NCBI RefSeq assembly: GCF_019311235.1
Contig: NZ_JAHWDF010000005.1
Span: 62,001 to 126,000 of the forward strand
Length of the DNA: 64,000 nt
Direction of reading: 5' to 3'
DNA from: Mesonia aestuariivivens
GTDB lineage: Bacteria > Bacteroidota > Bacteroidia > Flavobacteriales > Flavobacteriaceae
The notes under the pieces are model-generated. The model was not told the origin of the DNA. It saw only the letters and a program-made list of their open reading frames with translations, and ran no database searches. Of the stretch, positions 1 through 9,110 are shown one piece after another (the first letter of the stretch is position 1; each line of letters opens with the position of its first letter). The position numbers and the translations under genes were made by a program.

Positions 1-433
1 CAATTTTTACTACTTTTCTACTATAATCGAATGCTACAGGAATAATAGGAACTTTCGCTAAAACGGCAATCCAATAAAAACCACTTTTCCATTGTGTTAC
101 TTTCTTTCTTGTACCTTCTGGAGCTAATGCTAATCTAAATTCTTCTTTTTGCTGAAACAGTTTTGCTATAGCTTCTACTTTATTTTGATTTCCAGATCTA
201 TCTAAAGGTGTTCCGCCTATCCACTTAAAATAATCGCCAAAAGGCCAGCGGAATAATTCTTTCTTACCAATAAAGTGCATCGGTGATTTTACAATACTTC
301 TTGTAAAAACACCTATATAAAAGTCATGCCAGCTCGTATGAGGTACGACAATAATCACACATTTTTTTATGGAGATATTAAACTTCCCTTAAACATTCCA
401 GCCTAATAATTTATGAAAAATGAATTTTGACAT
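1..433 (-). pseudogene. PlsC-like 1-acylglycerol-3-phosphate acyltransferase, in-frame stop, 3' end off window
   Basis: Reading the minus strand from the ATG at 433, the first 14 codons give an N-terminus typical of small flavobacterial acyltransferases (MSKFIFHKLLGWNV). Codon 15 is TAA (389-391) and the same frame then continues without another stop to the window edge. The downstream part carries the family's HxxxxD motif (in PHTSWHD), a GGTPLDR segment and the EGTR motif, so it would transfer an acyl chain to lysophosphatidic acid at the inner membrane. The related proteins I recall read V-E-G at this point, so one G-to-T change (GAA to TAA) would explain the stop. I see no good ATG after the stop before the HxxxxD box; a GTG lies about 10 codons further on. 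It may be a recent nonsense mutation, a sequence error, or a gene with an unusual start. The C-terminus lies outside the window. Confidence 0.7.
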
Positions 434-464
434 CTTTTTGTTTAATCCAGTAAAAATAAGAAAT

Positions 465-545
465 AAAAAAAGCTACCTAAAAATTATCTGTAAGTCATTC
501 TGAAAAATAAATTCAGGGAGACAATAATTCAGGTAGCTTTTTTTT
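465..545 (-). terminator. Terminator of clpB
   Basis: On the minus strand the arms A6-AGCTACCT (538-531 side) and AGGTAGCT-T6 (478-465 side) pair, followed by a T run. The loop is long (about 50 nt) and holds a small inner hairpin (CTGAA/TTCAG). It lies just downstream of the clpB stop codon. Because the A and T runs flank both arms it could also work in the other direction. Confidence 0.65.
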
Positions 546-565
546 GTTTATACAATTAACGCTCT

Positions 566-3181
566 TCAGTCTGTATTCACTACAGTGTCACTTTCGTTTC
601 TAAAAACCAATTGATCGTCAAAAGCATCTAGTAAAATGATACTATCGGTAGTAATTTCTCCAGATAGAATTTCTTTAGAAAGCTGATTTAAAACTTCTTT
701 TTGTATAGTTCTTTTTACTGGTCTGGCTCCAAATTGCGGATCAAAACCTTGTTTAGCTAAATGTTTAATTGCTTCTGGTGTAGCATCTAATGTAATGTTT
801 TGCTCATTCAGCATTTTGGTCACGCCTTTTAGTTGTAAACCTACAATTTGTGAAATATTTGCTTGCGTGAGCGGAGTAAACATTACAATATCATCAATTC
901 TGTTTAAAAATTCTGGTCTGACTTGTTGTTTTAGCAAACCAAGAACTTCTACTTTCGCACCTTCCATAGCAGTTTCAGGATCTTTTATCGCTTCAAATTT
1001 CTCTTGAATAATATCACTTCCCATATTAGAAGTCATAATAATAATAGTGTTTCTAAAATCTGCTAAACGTCCTTTATTATCTGTTAATCTTCCTTCATCT
1101 AAAACTTGTAGCAGAATATTAAATGTGTCTGGATGTGCTTTTTCAATTTCATCTAGTAAAACTACAGAATAAGGTTTTCTTCTTACTGCTTCAGTTAACT
1201 GTCCGCCTTCATCATAACCTACATATCCTGGAGGCGCTCCAACCAATCTACTCACACTGTGTCTTTCTTGATATTCGCTCATATCGATACGCGTCATCGC
1301 ATTATCATCGTCAAAGAGGTATTCTGCTAAAGCTTTAGCGAGTTCTGTTTTACCAACTCCGGTAGTACCTAAGAATAAGAAAGAACCAATTGGTTTTTTC
1401 TGATCTTGTAAACCAGCGCGACTTCTTCTAATGGCATCACTTACGGCTTGAATAGCTTCTTCTTGCCCGACTACACGTTTGTGTAATTCGTCTTCAAGTT
1501 GAAGTAATTTTTCACGCTCGCTTTGTAGCATTTTAGCGACTGGAATTCCTGTCCATTTAGCTACTACTTCAGCAATATCATCATTTGTTACTTCCTCTTG
1601 AATTAGCGATTTTTTGCCTTCATTTTTTTGAGCTTCTACTTCTTTTTGCAGTTGTTCTAATTTTTCTTGGGCTTCTTTTATTTTACCGTAACGCAGCTCG
1701 GCTACTTTACCGTAATCGCCATCACGTTCTGCACGCTCTGCTTCAAGTTTAAAATTTTCAATATCTGTTTTTGCCTGCTGAATATTATCTACTACTCCTT
1801 TTTCATTTTGCCATTGTGCACTTAATTCTGCACGTTCTTCTTTAAGGTTTGCTAAATCTGCTTTTAGAGATTTAAGTTTTGTTTCGTCTTTTTCACGCTT
1901 AATGGCTTCAAGTTCTATCTCTAACTGCATAATTTTACGATCTAGCACGTCTAGTTCTTCAGGTTTAGAATTAATTTCCATCCTTAATTTTGAAGCTGCT
2001 TCATCCATTAAGTCAATAGCTTTATCGGGTAAAAAGCGATTGGTGATGTAGCGTTGAGAAAGTTCTACAGCAGCAATAATGGCTTCGTCTTTAATTCTTA
2101 CTTTGTGGTGAGTTTCATATTTTTCTTTAATACCACGGAGTATAGAAATAGCACTTTCTGTATCTGGCTCATTGACGGTTACTTTTTGAAAGCGACGTTC
2201 CAAAGCTTTGTCTTGCTCAAAATATTTTTGATATTCATCTAAGGTTGTCGCTCCAATTGCTCTTAATTCTCCACGAGCTAGAGCTGGTTTTAAAATATTT
2301 GCAGCATCCATAGCACCTTGGCCGCCACCGGCTCCCACAAGTGTGTGAATCTCATCAATAAATAAAACAATATTTCCGTCACTTGATGTCACTTCTTTAA
2401 TCACTGCTTTTAAGCGCTCTTCAAATTCACCTTTAAATTTGGCACCTGCAATTAGAGCTCCCATATCTAAAGAGAAAATCTGTTTATTTTTTAAGTTTTC
2501 TGGAATATCACCGGCTACAATTCTATGTGCTAAACCTTCTGCAATAGCGGTTTTACCAGTTCCGGGTTCACCTACAAGCATTGGGTTGTTTTTAGTTCTT
2601 CGCGATAAAATTTGAAGAATACGTCTTATTTCTTCATCGCGACCAATAACAGGATCTAACTTTCCGCTTTCGGCTAACTGATTTAAGTTTTTAGCATATT
2701 TATTTAAAGAGTTGTAAGTTTCTTCTGCGCTTTGAGAGGTTACACGATCGCCATTTCTTAGTTCATCAATTGCTGCTTTCAAGCCTTTTTCATTAGCACC
2801 TTGATCTTTTAGAATTTGAGCAACTTCACTTTTTGAATTGAAAATAGCTAAGATGAGGTGTTCGATAGAAACATATTCATCGTTCATTTTTTTAGCTATA
2901 GAAGAAGCTTCGTTAATTGTTTTTCCTGCTTCTCTAGATAATACTATATCGCCTCCGCTTACTTTAGGAAAACTTTCTAAAGTTTTGTCTAAAATTTGAT
3001 TAAATAAAGCAACATTAATATTCAGTTTTTTTAGCAAAAACGGAGTTACATTTTCGTCTACTGAGGTAATGGCTTTAAAAATATGCTCATTTTCAATTTG
3101 TTGGTGACCCATTTCTTGAGCAAACTGCTGCGCCTGCTGGATGGCCTCTTGGGATTTTATGGTAAAATTATTAAAGTTCAT
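566..3181 (-). CDS. clpB: ATP-dependent disaggregase ClpB
   Basis: ClpB is the AAA+ hexamer that, with DnaK, pulls proteins out of aggregates after heat stress. The 871-residue length is normal. In order it shows the N-terminal Clp repeat domain (about 1-145), the first ATPase domain with Walker A GEPGTGKT at 204-211 and a matching FIDEIH Walker B, the long coiled-coil middle domain (about 400-530, rich in K/E/L) that separates ClpB from ClpA and ClpC, and a second ATPase domain with [19 protein letters not shown] and a conserved GYVGYDEGG pore loop. It starts at ATG 3181 and stands alone, with its own terminator and a perfect 8-bp inverted repeat 46-70 bases before the start codon. No CIRCE element is visible, so heat-shock control, if any, works in another way. 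Assignment is secure. Confidence 0.97.
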   Translation of the reverse strand: MNFNNFTIKSQEAIQQAQQFAQEMGHQQIENEHIFKAITSVDENVTPFLLKKLNINVALFNQILDKTLESFPKVSGGDIVLSREAGKTINEASSIAKKMNDEYVSIEHLILAIFNSKSEVAQILKDQGANEKGLKAAIDELRNGDRVTSQSAEETYNSLNKYAKNLNQLAESGKLDPVIGRDEEIRRILQILSRRTKNNPMLVGEPGTGKTAIAEGLAHRIVAGDIPENLKNKQIFSLDMGALIAGAKFKGEFEERLKAVIKEVTSSDGNIVLFIDEIHTLVGAGGGQGAMDAANILKPALARGELRAIGATTLDEYQKYFEQDKALERRFQKVTVNEPDTESAISILRGIKEKYETHHKVRIKDEAIIAAVELSQRYITNRFLPDKAIDLMDEAASKLRMEINSKPEELDVLDRKIMQLEIELEAIKREKDETKLKSLKADLANLKEERAELSAQWQNEKGVVDNIQQAKTDIENFKLEAERAERDGDYGKVAELRYGKIKEAQEKLEQLQKEVEAQKNEGKKSLIQEEVTNDDIAEVVAKWTGIPVAKMLQSEREKLLQLEDELHKRVVGQEEAIQAVSDAIRRSRAGLQDQKKPIGSFLFLGTTGVGKTELAKALAEYLFDDDNAMTRIDMSEYQERHSVSRLVGAPPGYVGYDEGGQLTEAVRRKPYSVVLLDEIEKAHPDTFNILLQVLDEGRLTDNKGRLADFRNTIIIMTSNMGSDIIQEKFEAIKDPETAMEGAKVEVLGLLKQQVRPEFLNRIDDIVMFTPLTQANISQIVGLQLKGVTKMLNEQNITLDATPEAIKHLAKQGFDPQFGARPVKRTIQKEVLNQLSKEILSGEITTDSIILLDAFDDQLVFRNESDTVVNTD

Positions 3182-3226
3182 TTTTTTATTATTTGTTATG
3201 AGACATTCAAAACTTATACCTTTCTT

Positions 3227-3251
3227 GAAAACTGACTAATTGGCAGTTTTC
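3227..3251. promoter_or_regulatory. Inverted repeat (8-N9-8) upstream of clpB
   Basis: GAAAACTG (3227-3234) and CAGTTTTC (3244-3251) are perfect inverted copies separated by 9 bases, the geometry of an operator for a dimeric repressor. On the clpB strand it lies just upstream of TATAAGTTTTG (3218-3208), which resembles but does not exactly match the TAnnTTTG -7 box. The sequence is not CIRCE. It could equally serve ytxJ on the other strand, 100 bases away. Operator function is inference. Confidence 0.35.
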
Positions 3252-3350
3252 TGCAGGTTATTGCAGACATAATTTCAGTTACTAAATCTTCTCTAAAGTT
3301 ATTCAAATTAAGTTTATTATTCTTAATTTTAAATCAAACAATTAGAGAAA

Positions 3351-3752
3351 ATGGGAATTTTAGATAAAATATTTAAAGGAAATAATGAAACAAAAAGTAC
3401 AGAAAAACGTTCTCAAACTCCTTGGAATGAGTTAAAAACTGAATTAGAAATACAACAAGTAAAAGAAGAATCTAAAGAAAAAGTAATAGTGATTTTTAAA
3501 CACTCTACCCGATGTGGAATTAGTAAAATGGCGAAACGACAGTTTGAAAGTGAATACAATTACAGCGAAGAACAAGTGAAATTATATTATTTAGATTTAA
3601 TTGCTAATCGTGAAGTTTCTACCAAAGTAGCCGAAGTTTTTGGTGTTTTTCATGAATCTCCACAGATGATAGTGATTAAGGATGGGAATGTCGTTTACCA
3701 TACTTCACACAATCATATTTCTGCTGAAAAAATAGGGGAGTTTGTTTCTTAG
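3351..3752 (+). CDS. ytxJ: YtxJ-like bacillithiol-system redox protein (DUF2847)
   Basis: This small thioredoxin-fold protein (133 aa) has no signal peptide, so it should be cytoplasmic. The HSTRCGISKMA segment, with a single cysteine at the start of a helix, matches the YtxJ/DUF2847 family, which is linked by gene context to bacillithiol, the low-molecular-weight thiol of Firmicutes and many Bacteroidota. A second family signature is the P-Q-M/V-I-V-I-K-G/D-G-x-V-V-Y strand before the C-terminal helix. By analogy it would act as a bacilliredoxin-type thiol exchanger; no substrate can be named from sequence. The first 45 residues are charged and variable. It starts at ATG 3351, is transcribed away from clpB, and ends at a shared terminator with the convergent fumarylacetoacetase gene. 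Confidence 0.82.
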   Translation: MGILDKIFKGNNETKSTEKRSQTPWNELKTELEIQQVKEESKEKVIVIFKHSTRCGISKMAKRQFESEYNYSEEQVKLYYLDLIANREVSTKVAEVFGVFHESPQMIVIKDGNVVYHTSHNHISAEKIGEFVS

Positions 3753-3816
3753 AGTTTCTTTTGATTATTGATAATAGAATATTTAGAAACTATAATTTTT
3801 TAATTCAGTTTAAAAT

Positions 3817-3849
3817 AACAAAGCCATTCATTAGTTGAATGGCTTTGTT
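3817..3849. terminator. Bidirectional terminator between ytxJ and fumarylacetoacetase
   Basis: A perfect 14-bp stem, AACAAAGCCATTCA / TGAATGGCTTTGTT, with a 5-base loop sits between two convergent genes. A-rich and T-rich flanks fit a terminator used from both sides. Confidence 0.8.
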
Positions 3850-3863
3850 GTTTTAGATACTTT

Positions 3864-5144
3864 TTAAGCTTTGTAAATAGGAAGTAGTTTAGTGCTTACT
3901 TCTCCAAAGCCAATTCTTACATTTTTGTTCTCACAATGTCCACGAATAATTACTGTATCGTTATCATGAATAAATTTACGGTCTCCACCTTCTTCTAATT
4001 TTACAGGTTTATCACCATTCCAAGAAAGTTCTAACATAGAACCTAGGCTCTTTTCATCAGGACCAGAAATGGTTCCGCTTCCCATCATATCGCCACTATT
4101 TATTGGGCAACCATTTATGGTATGATGCGCTAATTGCTGGCTCATATTCCAATAAAGATATTTAAAGTTAGAACGAGTTACAATAGTTTCATTTTTACCT
4201 TCTGGTTGTATAGCAACTTCGAGGTCAATATCAAAAGTTTTCTTTCCTGTAGATTGTAAATATTCAAGTTGTTTTTTTATAGGTTTAGGCCCTTCAGTTC
4301 TAAATGGCTCTAAGGCATCAAGAGTTACAATCCAAGGAGAAACAGAAGAAGCGAAGTTTTTTGCTAAGAATGGCCCTAGAGGAATGTATTCCCATTTTTG
4401 AATATCACGGGCACTCCAATCATTAAATAAAACCATTCCAAAGATGTATTCTTCAGCATCTTCTACATTAATAGGTTCTCCTAATGGATTAGCGGCGGTA
4501 GTGATAAATGCCATTTCTAATTCAAAATCTACTAAGCGTGAAGGTCCAAAAATAGGATCTTCAGAACCTTTAGGTTTCTTTTGTCCTTTAGGTCTATGTA
4601 CAGGAATTCCGCTAGTAATAATTGAAGAGCTTCTTCCGTGGTAAGCAACCGGAGCGTGAAGCCAGTTAGGCATCAATGCATTCTCTTTTCCTCTAAACAT
4701 TTCACCTACATTAGTAGCATGTTCTTTGCTAGAATAAAAATCGGTATAATCACCAACCTGAACAGGAAGCTGCATTTCAATTTCATCCATAGTGAAAAGA
4801 ACAATCTTTCTATGCTCTTTATTTTCTTTTAAACTTGAATTGTTTTCATCAAAAATATCTGCGATTTTATTTCTTACCGCTCTCCAGGTTTTTCTACCAT
4901 CGGCAATAAAATCATTTAAGGTATCTTGAAGAAAAATATCATCAGTTAGTGGGATATCATCAAAATATCCTAATTGGTGTAAAGCCCCCAAATCTATAGC
5001 GTAATCGCCAATTCTTGTTCCTATGGTAATAATATCATCTCTAGTTAGGAATACACCAAAAGGAATGTTCTGAATTGGAAAATCAGAATCTTTAGACACT
5101 TCTAGCCAAGTTTTTCTTTTTGGATCGTTAGCAGTTATTTTCAT
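3864..5144 (-). CDS. fahA: Fumarylacetoacetase
   Basis: The enzyme hydrolyses fumarylacetoacetate to fumarate and acetoacetate, the last step of tyrosine/homogentisate breakdown. The 426-residue length matches the bacterial and eukaryotic FAH family. The N-terminal SH3-like FAH domain covers about the first 120 residues and the catalytic domain the rest. Family marks include YHGRSSSI, the metal-binding acidic pair in RLVDFELEMAF, the EYIPLGPF stretch and NSGDMMGSGTISGP near the C-terminus. It starts at ATG 5144. A perfect TAnnTTTG -7 box lies on its strand at 5185-5178, but no TTG is properly spaced upstream. The other tyrosine-degradation genes (hmgA, hpd) are not in this window, although glyA is divergent next door. 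Assignment is secure. Confidence 0.95.
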   Translation of the reverse strand: MKITANDPKRKTWLEVSKDSDFPIQNIPFGVFLTRDDIITIGTRIGDYAIDLGALHQLGYFDDIPLTDDIFLQDTLNDFIADGRKTWRAVRNKIADIFDENNSSLKENKEHRKIVLFTMDEIEMQLPVQVGDYTDFYSSKEHATNVGEMFRGKENALMPNWLHAPVAYHGRSSSIITSGIPVHRPKGQKKPKGSEDPIFGPSRLVDFELEMAFITTAANPLGEPINVEDAEEYIFGMVLFNDWSARDIQKWEYIPLGPFLAKNFASSVSPWIVTLDALEPFRTEGPKPIKKQLEYLQSTGKKTFDIDLEVAIQPEGKNETIVTRSNFKYLYWNMSQQLAHHTINGCPINSGDMMGSGTISGPDEKSLGSMLELSWNGDKPVKLEEGGDRKFIHDNDTVIIRGHCENKNVRIGFGEVSTKLLPIYKA

Positions 5145-5251
5145 ATTAATTATTCAAGTTTAATAAAAGAATGCATTCAAATATATTATTTTCCCACAAT
5201 TAACCGAATGCTTTTTATATTTTTGATGAATATTTTAATAGATGCTTAACT

Positions 5252-6529
5252 ATGAACACCAGAGATACTGAAATTTTTGATTTAATAGAAGAAGAAAAAA
5301 GCCGCCAATTAAACGGTTTAGAGCTTATTGCAAGTGAAAACTTTGTAAGTAACCAAGTCTTAGAAGCTGCTGGTTCTGTACTTACCAATAAATATGCTGA
5401 AGGTTACCCCGGGAAGCGTTATTATGGAGGTTGCGAAGTGGTAGACGAGGTAGAAATTATTGCTATAGAAAGAGCTAAAGAATTGTTTGGAGCAGAATAT
5501 GCCAATGTGCAACCCCATTCTGGATCACAAGCCAATACTGCTGTTTTTGCAGCTTGTCTAAATCCTGGAGATAAAATTTTAGGTTTTGATCTTTCTCACG
5601 GCGGGCATTTAACACATGGCTCTTCTGTAAATTTTTCAGGAAAACTTTACTCTCCAACATTTTATGGTGTAGAAAAAGAAACCGGAATTATAGATTATGA
5701 AAATGTTCGTAAAATTGCGAAGAAAGAACAGCCAAAATTAATTATTGCTGGAGCTTCTGCTTATTCTCGCGAAATAGATTATAAAAAATTTAGAGAAATA
5801 GCCGATGAAGTTGGTGCAGTTTTATTGGCAGATATCGCTCATCCCGCAGGTTTAATTGCTAAAGGTTTATTATCAGATCCAATTCCACATTGTCATATTG
5901 TAACTACTACAACGCATAAAACATTACGCGGACCAAGAGGCGGACTTATATTAATAGGTAAAGACTTTGAAAATCCGTTTGGATTAAAGTTGAAAAACGG
6001 TAAGTTGAAAAAGATGTCTTCTTTAATTAATAGTGCTGTATTTCCAGGAAATCAAGGTGGTCCTCTAGAACATATTATTGCCGCTAAAGCAGTAGCATTC
6101 GGAGAAGCTTTAACCGATGAGTTTTTACATTATATGGTTCAGGTGAAGAAAAATGCAAAAGCCATGGCAGCAGCATTTGTAGAAAAAGGTTATGATGTTA
6201 TTTCTGGAGGAACGGATAATCATATGATGCTTATCGATCTTCGAAATAAAGGAGTTACTGGAAAGCAAGCCGAAGAAACTTTAGTGAAAGCTGAAATTAC
6301 CGTGAATAAAAATATGGTTCCTTTTGATGATCAATCTCCATTTGTAACCAGCGGAATTAGAGTAGGGACAGCAGCGATCACAACTCGTGGTTTAAAAGAA
6401 GAAGATATGAAAACCGTGGTAGATTTAGTAGATGCGGTAATTACGAATATTGAAGATGAAACCGTATTAGAAGAAACCAAAAATAAAATACACTCTATGA
6501 TGAGTGATAAACCATTATTTAACCAATAA
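5252..6529 (+). CDS. glyA: Serine hydroxymethyltransferase
   Basis: GlyA is a PLP enzyme that converts serine and tetrahydrofolate to glycine and methylene-tetrahydrofolate, the main source of one-carbon units. It has 425 residues, the usual size. The opening LIASEN motif (24-29), the RYYGG stretch (56-60) that helps bind substrate and the PLP lysine K223 in [13 protein letters not shown] are all intact. It is read from ATG 5252, divergent from fahA. A TATTTTTG box (5218-5225) is a possible -7 element. The next gene, for a secreted DUF2059 protein, starts 10 bases after the glyA stop and shares its terminator, so the two are probably one transcript even though they work in different compartments. 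Confidence 0.97.
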   Translation: MNTRDTEIFDLIEEEKSRQLNGLELIASENFVSNQVLEAAGSVLTNKYAEGYPGKRYYGGCEVVDEVEIIAIERAKELFGAEYANVQPHSGSQANTAVFAACLNPGDKILGFDLSHGGHLTHGSSVNFSGKLYSPTFYGVEKETGIIDYENVRKIAKKEQPKLIIAGASAYSREIDYKKFREIADEVGAVLLADIAHPAGLIAKGLLSDPIPHCHIVTTTTHKTLRGPRGGLILIGKDFENPFGLKLKNGKLKKMSSLINSAVFPGNQGGPLEHIIAAKAVAFGEALTDEFLHYMVQVKKNAKAMAAAFVEKGYDVISGGTDNHMMLIDLRNKGVTGKQAEETLVKAEITVNKNMVPFDDQSPFVTSGIRVGTAAITTRGLKEEDMKTVVDLVDAVITNIEDETVLEETKNKIHSMMSDKPLFNQ

Positions 6530-6539
6530 ACCAATTATT

Positions 6540-6947
6540 ATGAAAAAGTATTTAGTAGCAATTGCTTTAGTAAGCATTAGTTTTGCAGGATTTGCACAAG
6601 AAGATGCAGAGTTTAAGAAGGAAATGTTAAATTTCGTTGAAATCCAATCAGGTTCTAGTATCGATGCCGCCTTAAGCCAGGTGATGCCTATGATTCCTGA
6701 AGGTGACAGAGAAACTTTTAAAAAGGAATTGAATGCAGAAATGAAAGGAATGTATGATGATATTACCAATATTTATATAGAAAAGGTGGGGAAAGAAGAT
6801 CTGCAAGAGATGCTAGACTTTTATGAAACAACTGCAGGTAAAAATATTTTAGCTAAAACTCCCGATGTAATTGAAGCAAGTATGGGGTTAACTCAAAAAT
6901 ATATGGTTAAAATTCAGCCAATTATTCAGAAATATATGCAACGATAA
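6540..6947 (+). CDS. Secreted DUF2059 protein
   Basis: This 135-residue protein begins MKKYLVAIALVSISFAGFAQ, a clear Sec signal peptide cleaved near residue 19-20, so it is periplasmic or exported. The mature part is helical and charged, with the DUF2059 pattern: an EMLDFYETTAGKNIL segment (roughly Y-x(5)-G-K) and a C-terminal MxKIQPIIQKYM helix. The function of DUF2059 is unknown. I chose ATG 6540 because it starts the signal peptide; an ATG 12 codons upstream overlaps glyA and would put charged residues before it. It lies 10 bases after glyA and ends at a strong terminator. Confidence 0.78.
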   Translation: MKKYLVAIALVSISFAGFAQEDAEFKKEMLNFVEIQSGSSIDAALSQVMPMIPEGDRETFKKELNAEMKGMYDDITNIYIEKVGKEDLQEMLDFYETTAGKNILAKTPDVIEASMGLTQKYMVKIQPIIQKYMQR

Positions 6948-6968
6948 TTACGATTGCATTAATAAAAA

Positions 6969-6995
6969 GCCTGCTAATTTTAGCAGGTTTTTTTT
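6969..6995. terminator. Bidirectional terminator after the DUF2059 gene / uvrB
   Basis: CCTGCTAA / TTAGCAGG (6970-6977 and 6980-6987) form a short tight hairpin preceded by A5 and followed by T8. It lies between two convergent genes and can serve both. Confidence 0.85.
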
Positions 6996-6997
6996 AT

Positions 6998-9007
6998 TTA
7001 TACATTTTTCTCTTTTAATTTTTCTTGTAGCATTTTTATTTCATCTCTAAAACGTGCCGCTGCCATAAAGTCTAAATCTTTAGCTGCTTTTTCCATTTCT
7101 TTTCTAACGCTTCTGATGCGATCTTCGAGCTGGTTTTCGTTAAAATAAGTTACCTCTTCTTCGGCTGCTTTTAGATTACTTGCAGGCTCAAATTGATAAG
7201 GTTCTGTTTTTTTACCGTATAGAGAATTTCCGTCTAAAGATTTGTTTAATGCAGTTGGGGTAATGTTATGGTTTTTGTTATAATTAATCTGTTTCTGGCG
7301 GCGGTATTCAGTTTCATCAATCGTTTTTTGCATACTTGCAGTAATCTTATCTGCATACATAATGGCTTTTCCTTCTAAATGTCGGGCAGCACGACCAATG
7401 GTTTGGGTAAGTGAACGATTACTTCTTAAAAAGCCTTCTTTATCTGCATCTAAAATAGCAACCAAAGAAACTTCCGGCAAATCTAAACCTTCTCTCAACA
7501 AGTTAACTCCTACTAATACATCAAAAATACCTTTACGTAAGTCTTGCATGATTTCAACCCGTTCTAAAGTATCAATATCACTGTGTATGTAGCGACATCT
7601 AATATCTATTCTACTTAAGTATTTTGTCAATTCTTCCGCCATTCGCTTAGTAAGTGTAGTTACTAAAGTTCGCTGATCTTTTTCAACACGAATTTGAATT
7701 TCTTCAATTAAATCATCAATCTGATTAAGGCTTGGGCGTACTTCTATAATCGGATCTAATAACCCTGTAGGTCTAATTACCTGTTCTACATAAACTCCGC
7801 CAGTTTGACTCATTTCGTAATCTGCTGGTGTAGCACTTACATAAACTACCTGATTTTGTAAAGCTTCAAATTCTTCAAACTTTAAAGGTCTATTATCCAT
7901 TGCTGCCGGTAGTCGAAAACCATATTCTACTAAATTTTCTTTACGGCTACGGTCACCGCCATACATGGCACCAACTTGTGGTATGGTCACGTGGCTCTCA
8001 TCTACAATCATTAGAAAATCATCCGGAAAATAATCTAGCAAGCAGAAAGGTCTTGTTCCTGGCTTTCTACCATCTAAATACCTGGAGTAATTTTCAATTC
8101 CAGAGCAATAACCAAGTTCTTTAATCATTTCTAGATCAAAGTTGGTGCGTTCTTCTAATCGTTTTGCTTCTAAAGGTTTTGCTATATTTTGAAAATAGTT
8201 GATTTGTTTACCAAGATCTAGTGTGATTTCATCGATAGCATTGTGTAATACATCTGGAGAAGTCACAAACATATTAGCAGGATAAATATTTAAACGTTCG
8301 TATTTTTCAAGTACTTCGTTAGTTTGCGGATCGAAGGCTTCAATTTCTTCAATTTCATCTCCAAAAAAATGAACTCTAAACGCATCATCTGCATAACCAG
8401 GGAAAACATCTACCGTATCTCCTTTAATTCTGAAATTACCACGGTTAAATTCACCTTCAGTTCTTGAATACAAACTTTGTACGAGTCGGTGTAAAAATTT
8501 GGTCCTTGAAATTTCCATGTCTTTTTGAATGGAAATTACGTTTTTCTGAAATTCAACTGGATTACCAATACCATATAGACAGCTTACTGAAGCGACGACA
8601 ATCACATCACGCCGACCTGAAAGTAGGGAAGAGGTGGTACTTAATCTCAGCTTTTCAATTTCTTCATTAATCGATAAATCTTTTTCTATATAGGTTCCTG
8701 ATGAAGGTATGAATGCTTCTGGTTGGTAATAATCGTAATAAGATACAAAATATTCTACCGCATTGTCAGGGAAAAACGTTTTAAATTCGTTGTATAACTG
8801 GGCAGCCAAAGTTTTGTTGTGCGCTAAAACTAAGGTAGGCCGTTCAACTTTTTCAACCACGTTAGCCATGGTGAACGTTTTGCCAGATCCTGTTACCCCT
8901 AATAGGGTTTGGTAACGTTCTCCGTCTTCAATTCCTTTAGTTAATTTTTTTATAGCAACTGGCTGGTCTCCAGTAGGTTTGTATTCAGAGTTTAAATTGA
9001 ATTTCAT
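6998..9007 (-). CDS. uvrB: Excinuclease ABC subunit B
   Basis: UvrB is the damage-verifying helicase-like subunit of nucleotide excision repair; it takes DNA from UvrA and then recruits UvrC. The 669-residue protein has Walker A GVTGSGKT at 37-44, the damage-probing beta-hairpin YYDYYQPEAFIP near residue 91, the DESH Walker B, helicase motif VI (QTIGRAARH) and a C-terminal UVR helix pair of about 40 residues (starting about 625) that binds UvrC. It starts at ATG 9007. uvrA is also in the window, 45 kb away. No SOS operator could be recognised upstream. Confidence 0.98.
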   Translation of the reverse strand: MKFNLNSEYKPTGDQPVAIKKLTKGIEDGERYQTLLGVTGSGKTFTMANVVEKVERPTLVLAHNKTLAAQLYNEFKTFFPDNAVEYFVSYYDYYQPEAFIPSSGTYIEKDLSINEEIEKLRLSTTSSLLSGRRDVIVVASVSCLYGIGNPVEFQKNVISIQKDMEISRTKFLHRLVQSLYSRTEGEFNRGNFRIKGDTVDVFPGYADDAFRVHFFGDEIEEIEAFDPQTNEVLEKYERLNIYPANMFVTSPDVLHNAIDEITLDLGKQINYFQNIAKPLEAKRLEERTNFDLEMIKELGYCSGIENYSRYLDGRKPGTRPFCLLDYFPDDFLMIVDESHVTIPQVGAMYGGDRSRKENLVEYGFRLPAAMDNRPLKFEEFEALQNQVVYVSATPADYEMSQTGGVYVEQVIRPTGLLDPIIEVRPSLNQIDDLIEEIQIRVEKDQRTLVTTLTKRMAEELTKYLSRIDIRCRYIHSDIDTLERVEIMQDLRKGIFDVLVGVNLLREGLDLPEVSLVAILDADKEGFLRSNRSLTQTIGRAARHLEGKAIMYADKITASMQKTIDETEYRRQKQINYNKNHNITPTALNKSLDGNSLYGKKTEPYQFEPASNLKAAEEEVTYFNENQLEDRIRSVRKEMEKAAKDLDFMAAARFRDEIKMLQEKLKEKNV

Positions 9008-9110
9008 GAACTGCTTTTAGTTAAATTTTACGCAATTAATAAGCGCAAAAATTAGAAGTATTTTGTCGGAGAATAATCCGAAAAATTACAGCTTCTAAAT
9101 TAGCAATTTA

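Noticed and set aside
3227-3251. CIRCE element upstream of clpB
   Set aside because: The spacing is like CIRCE but the arms (GAAAACTG) do not match TTAGCACTC; no HrcA site is claimed.
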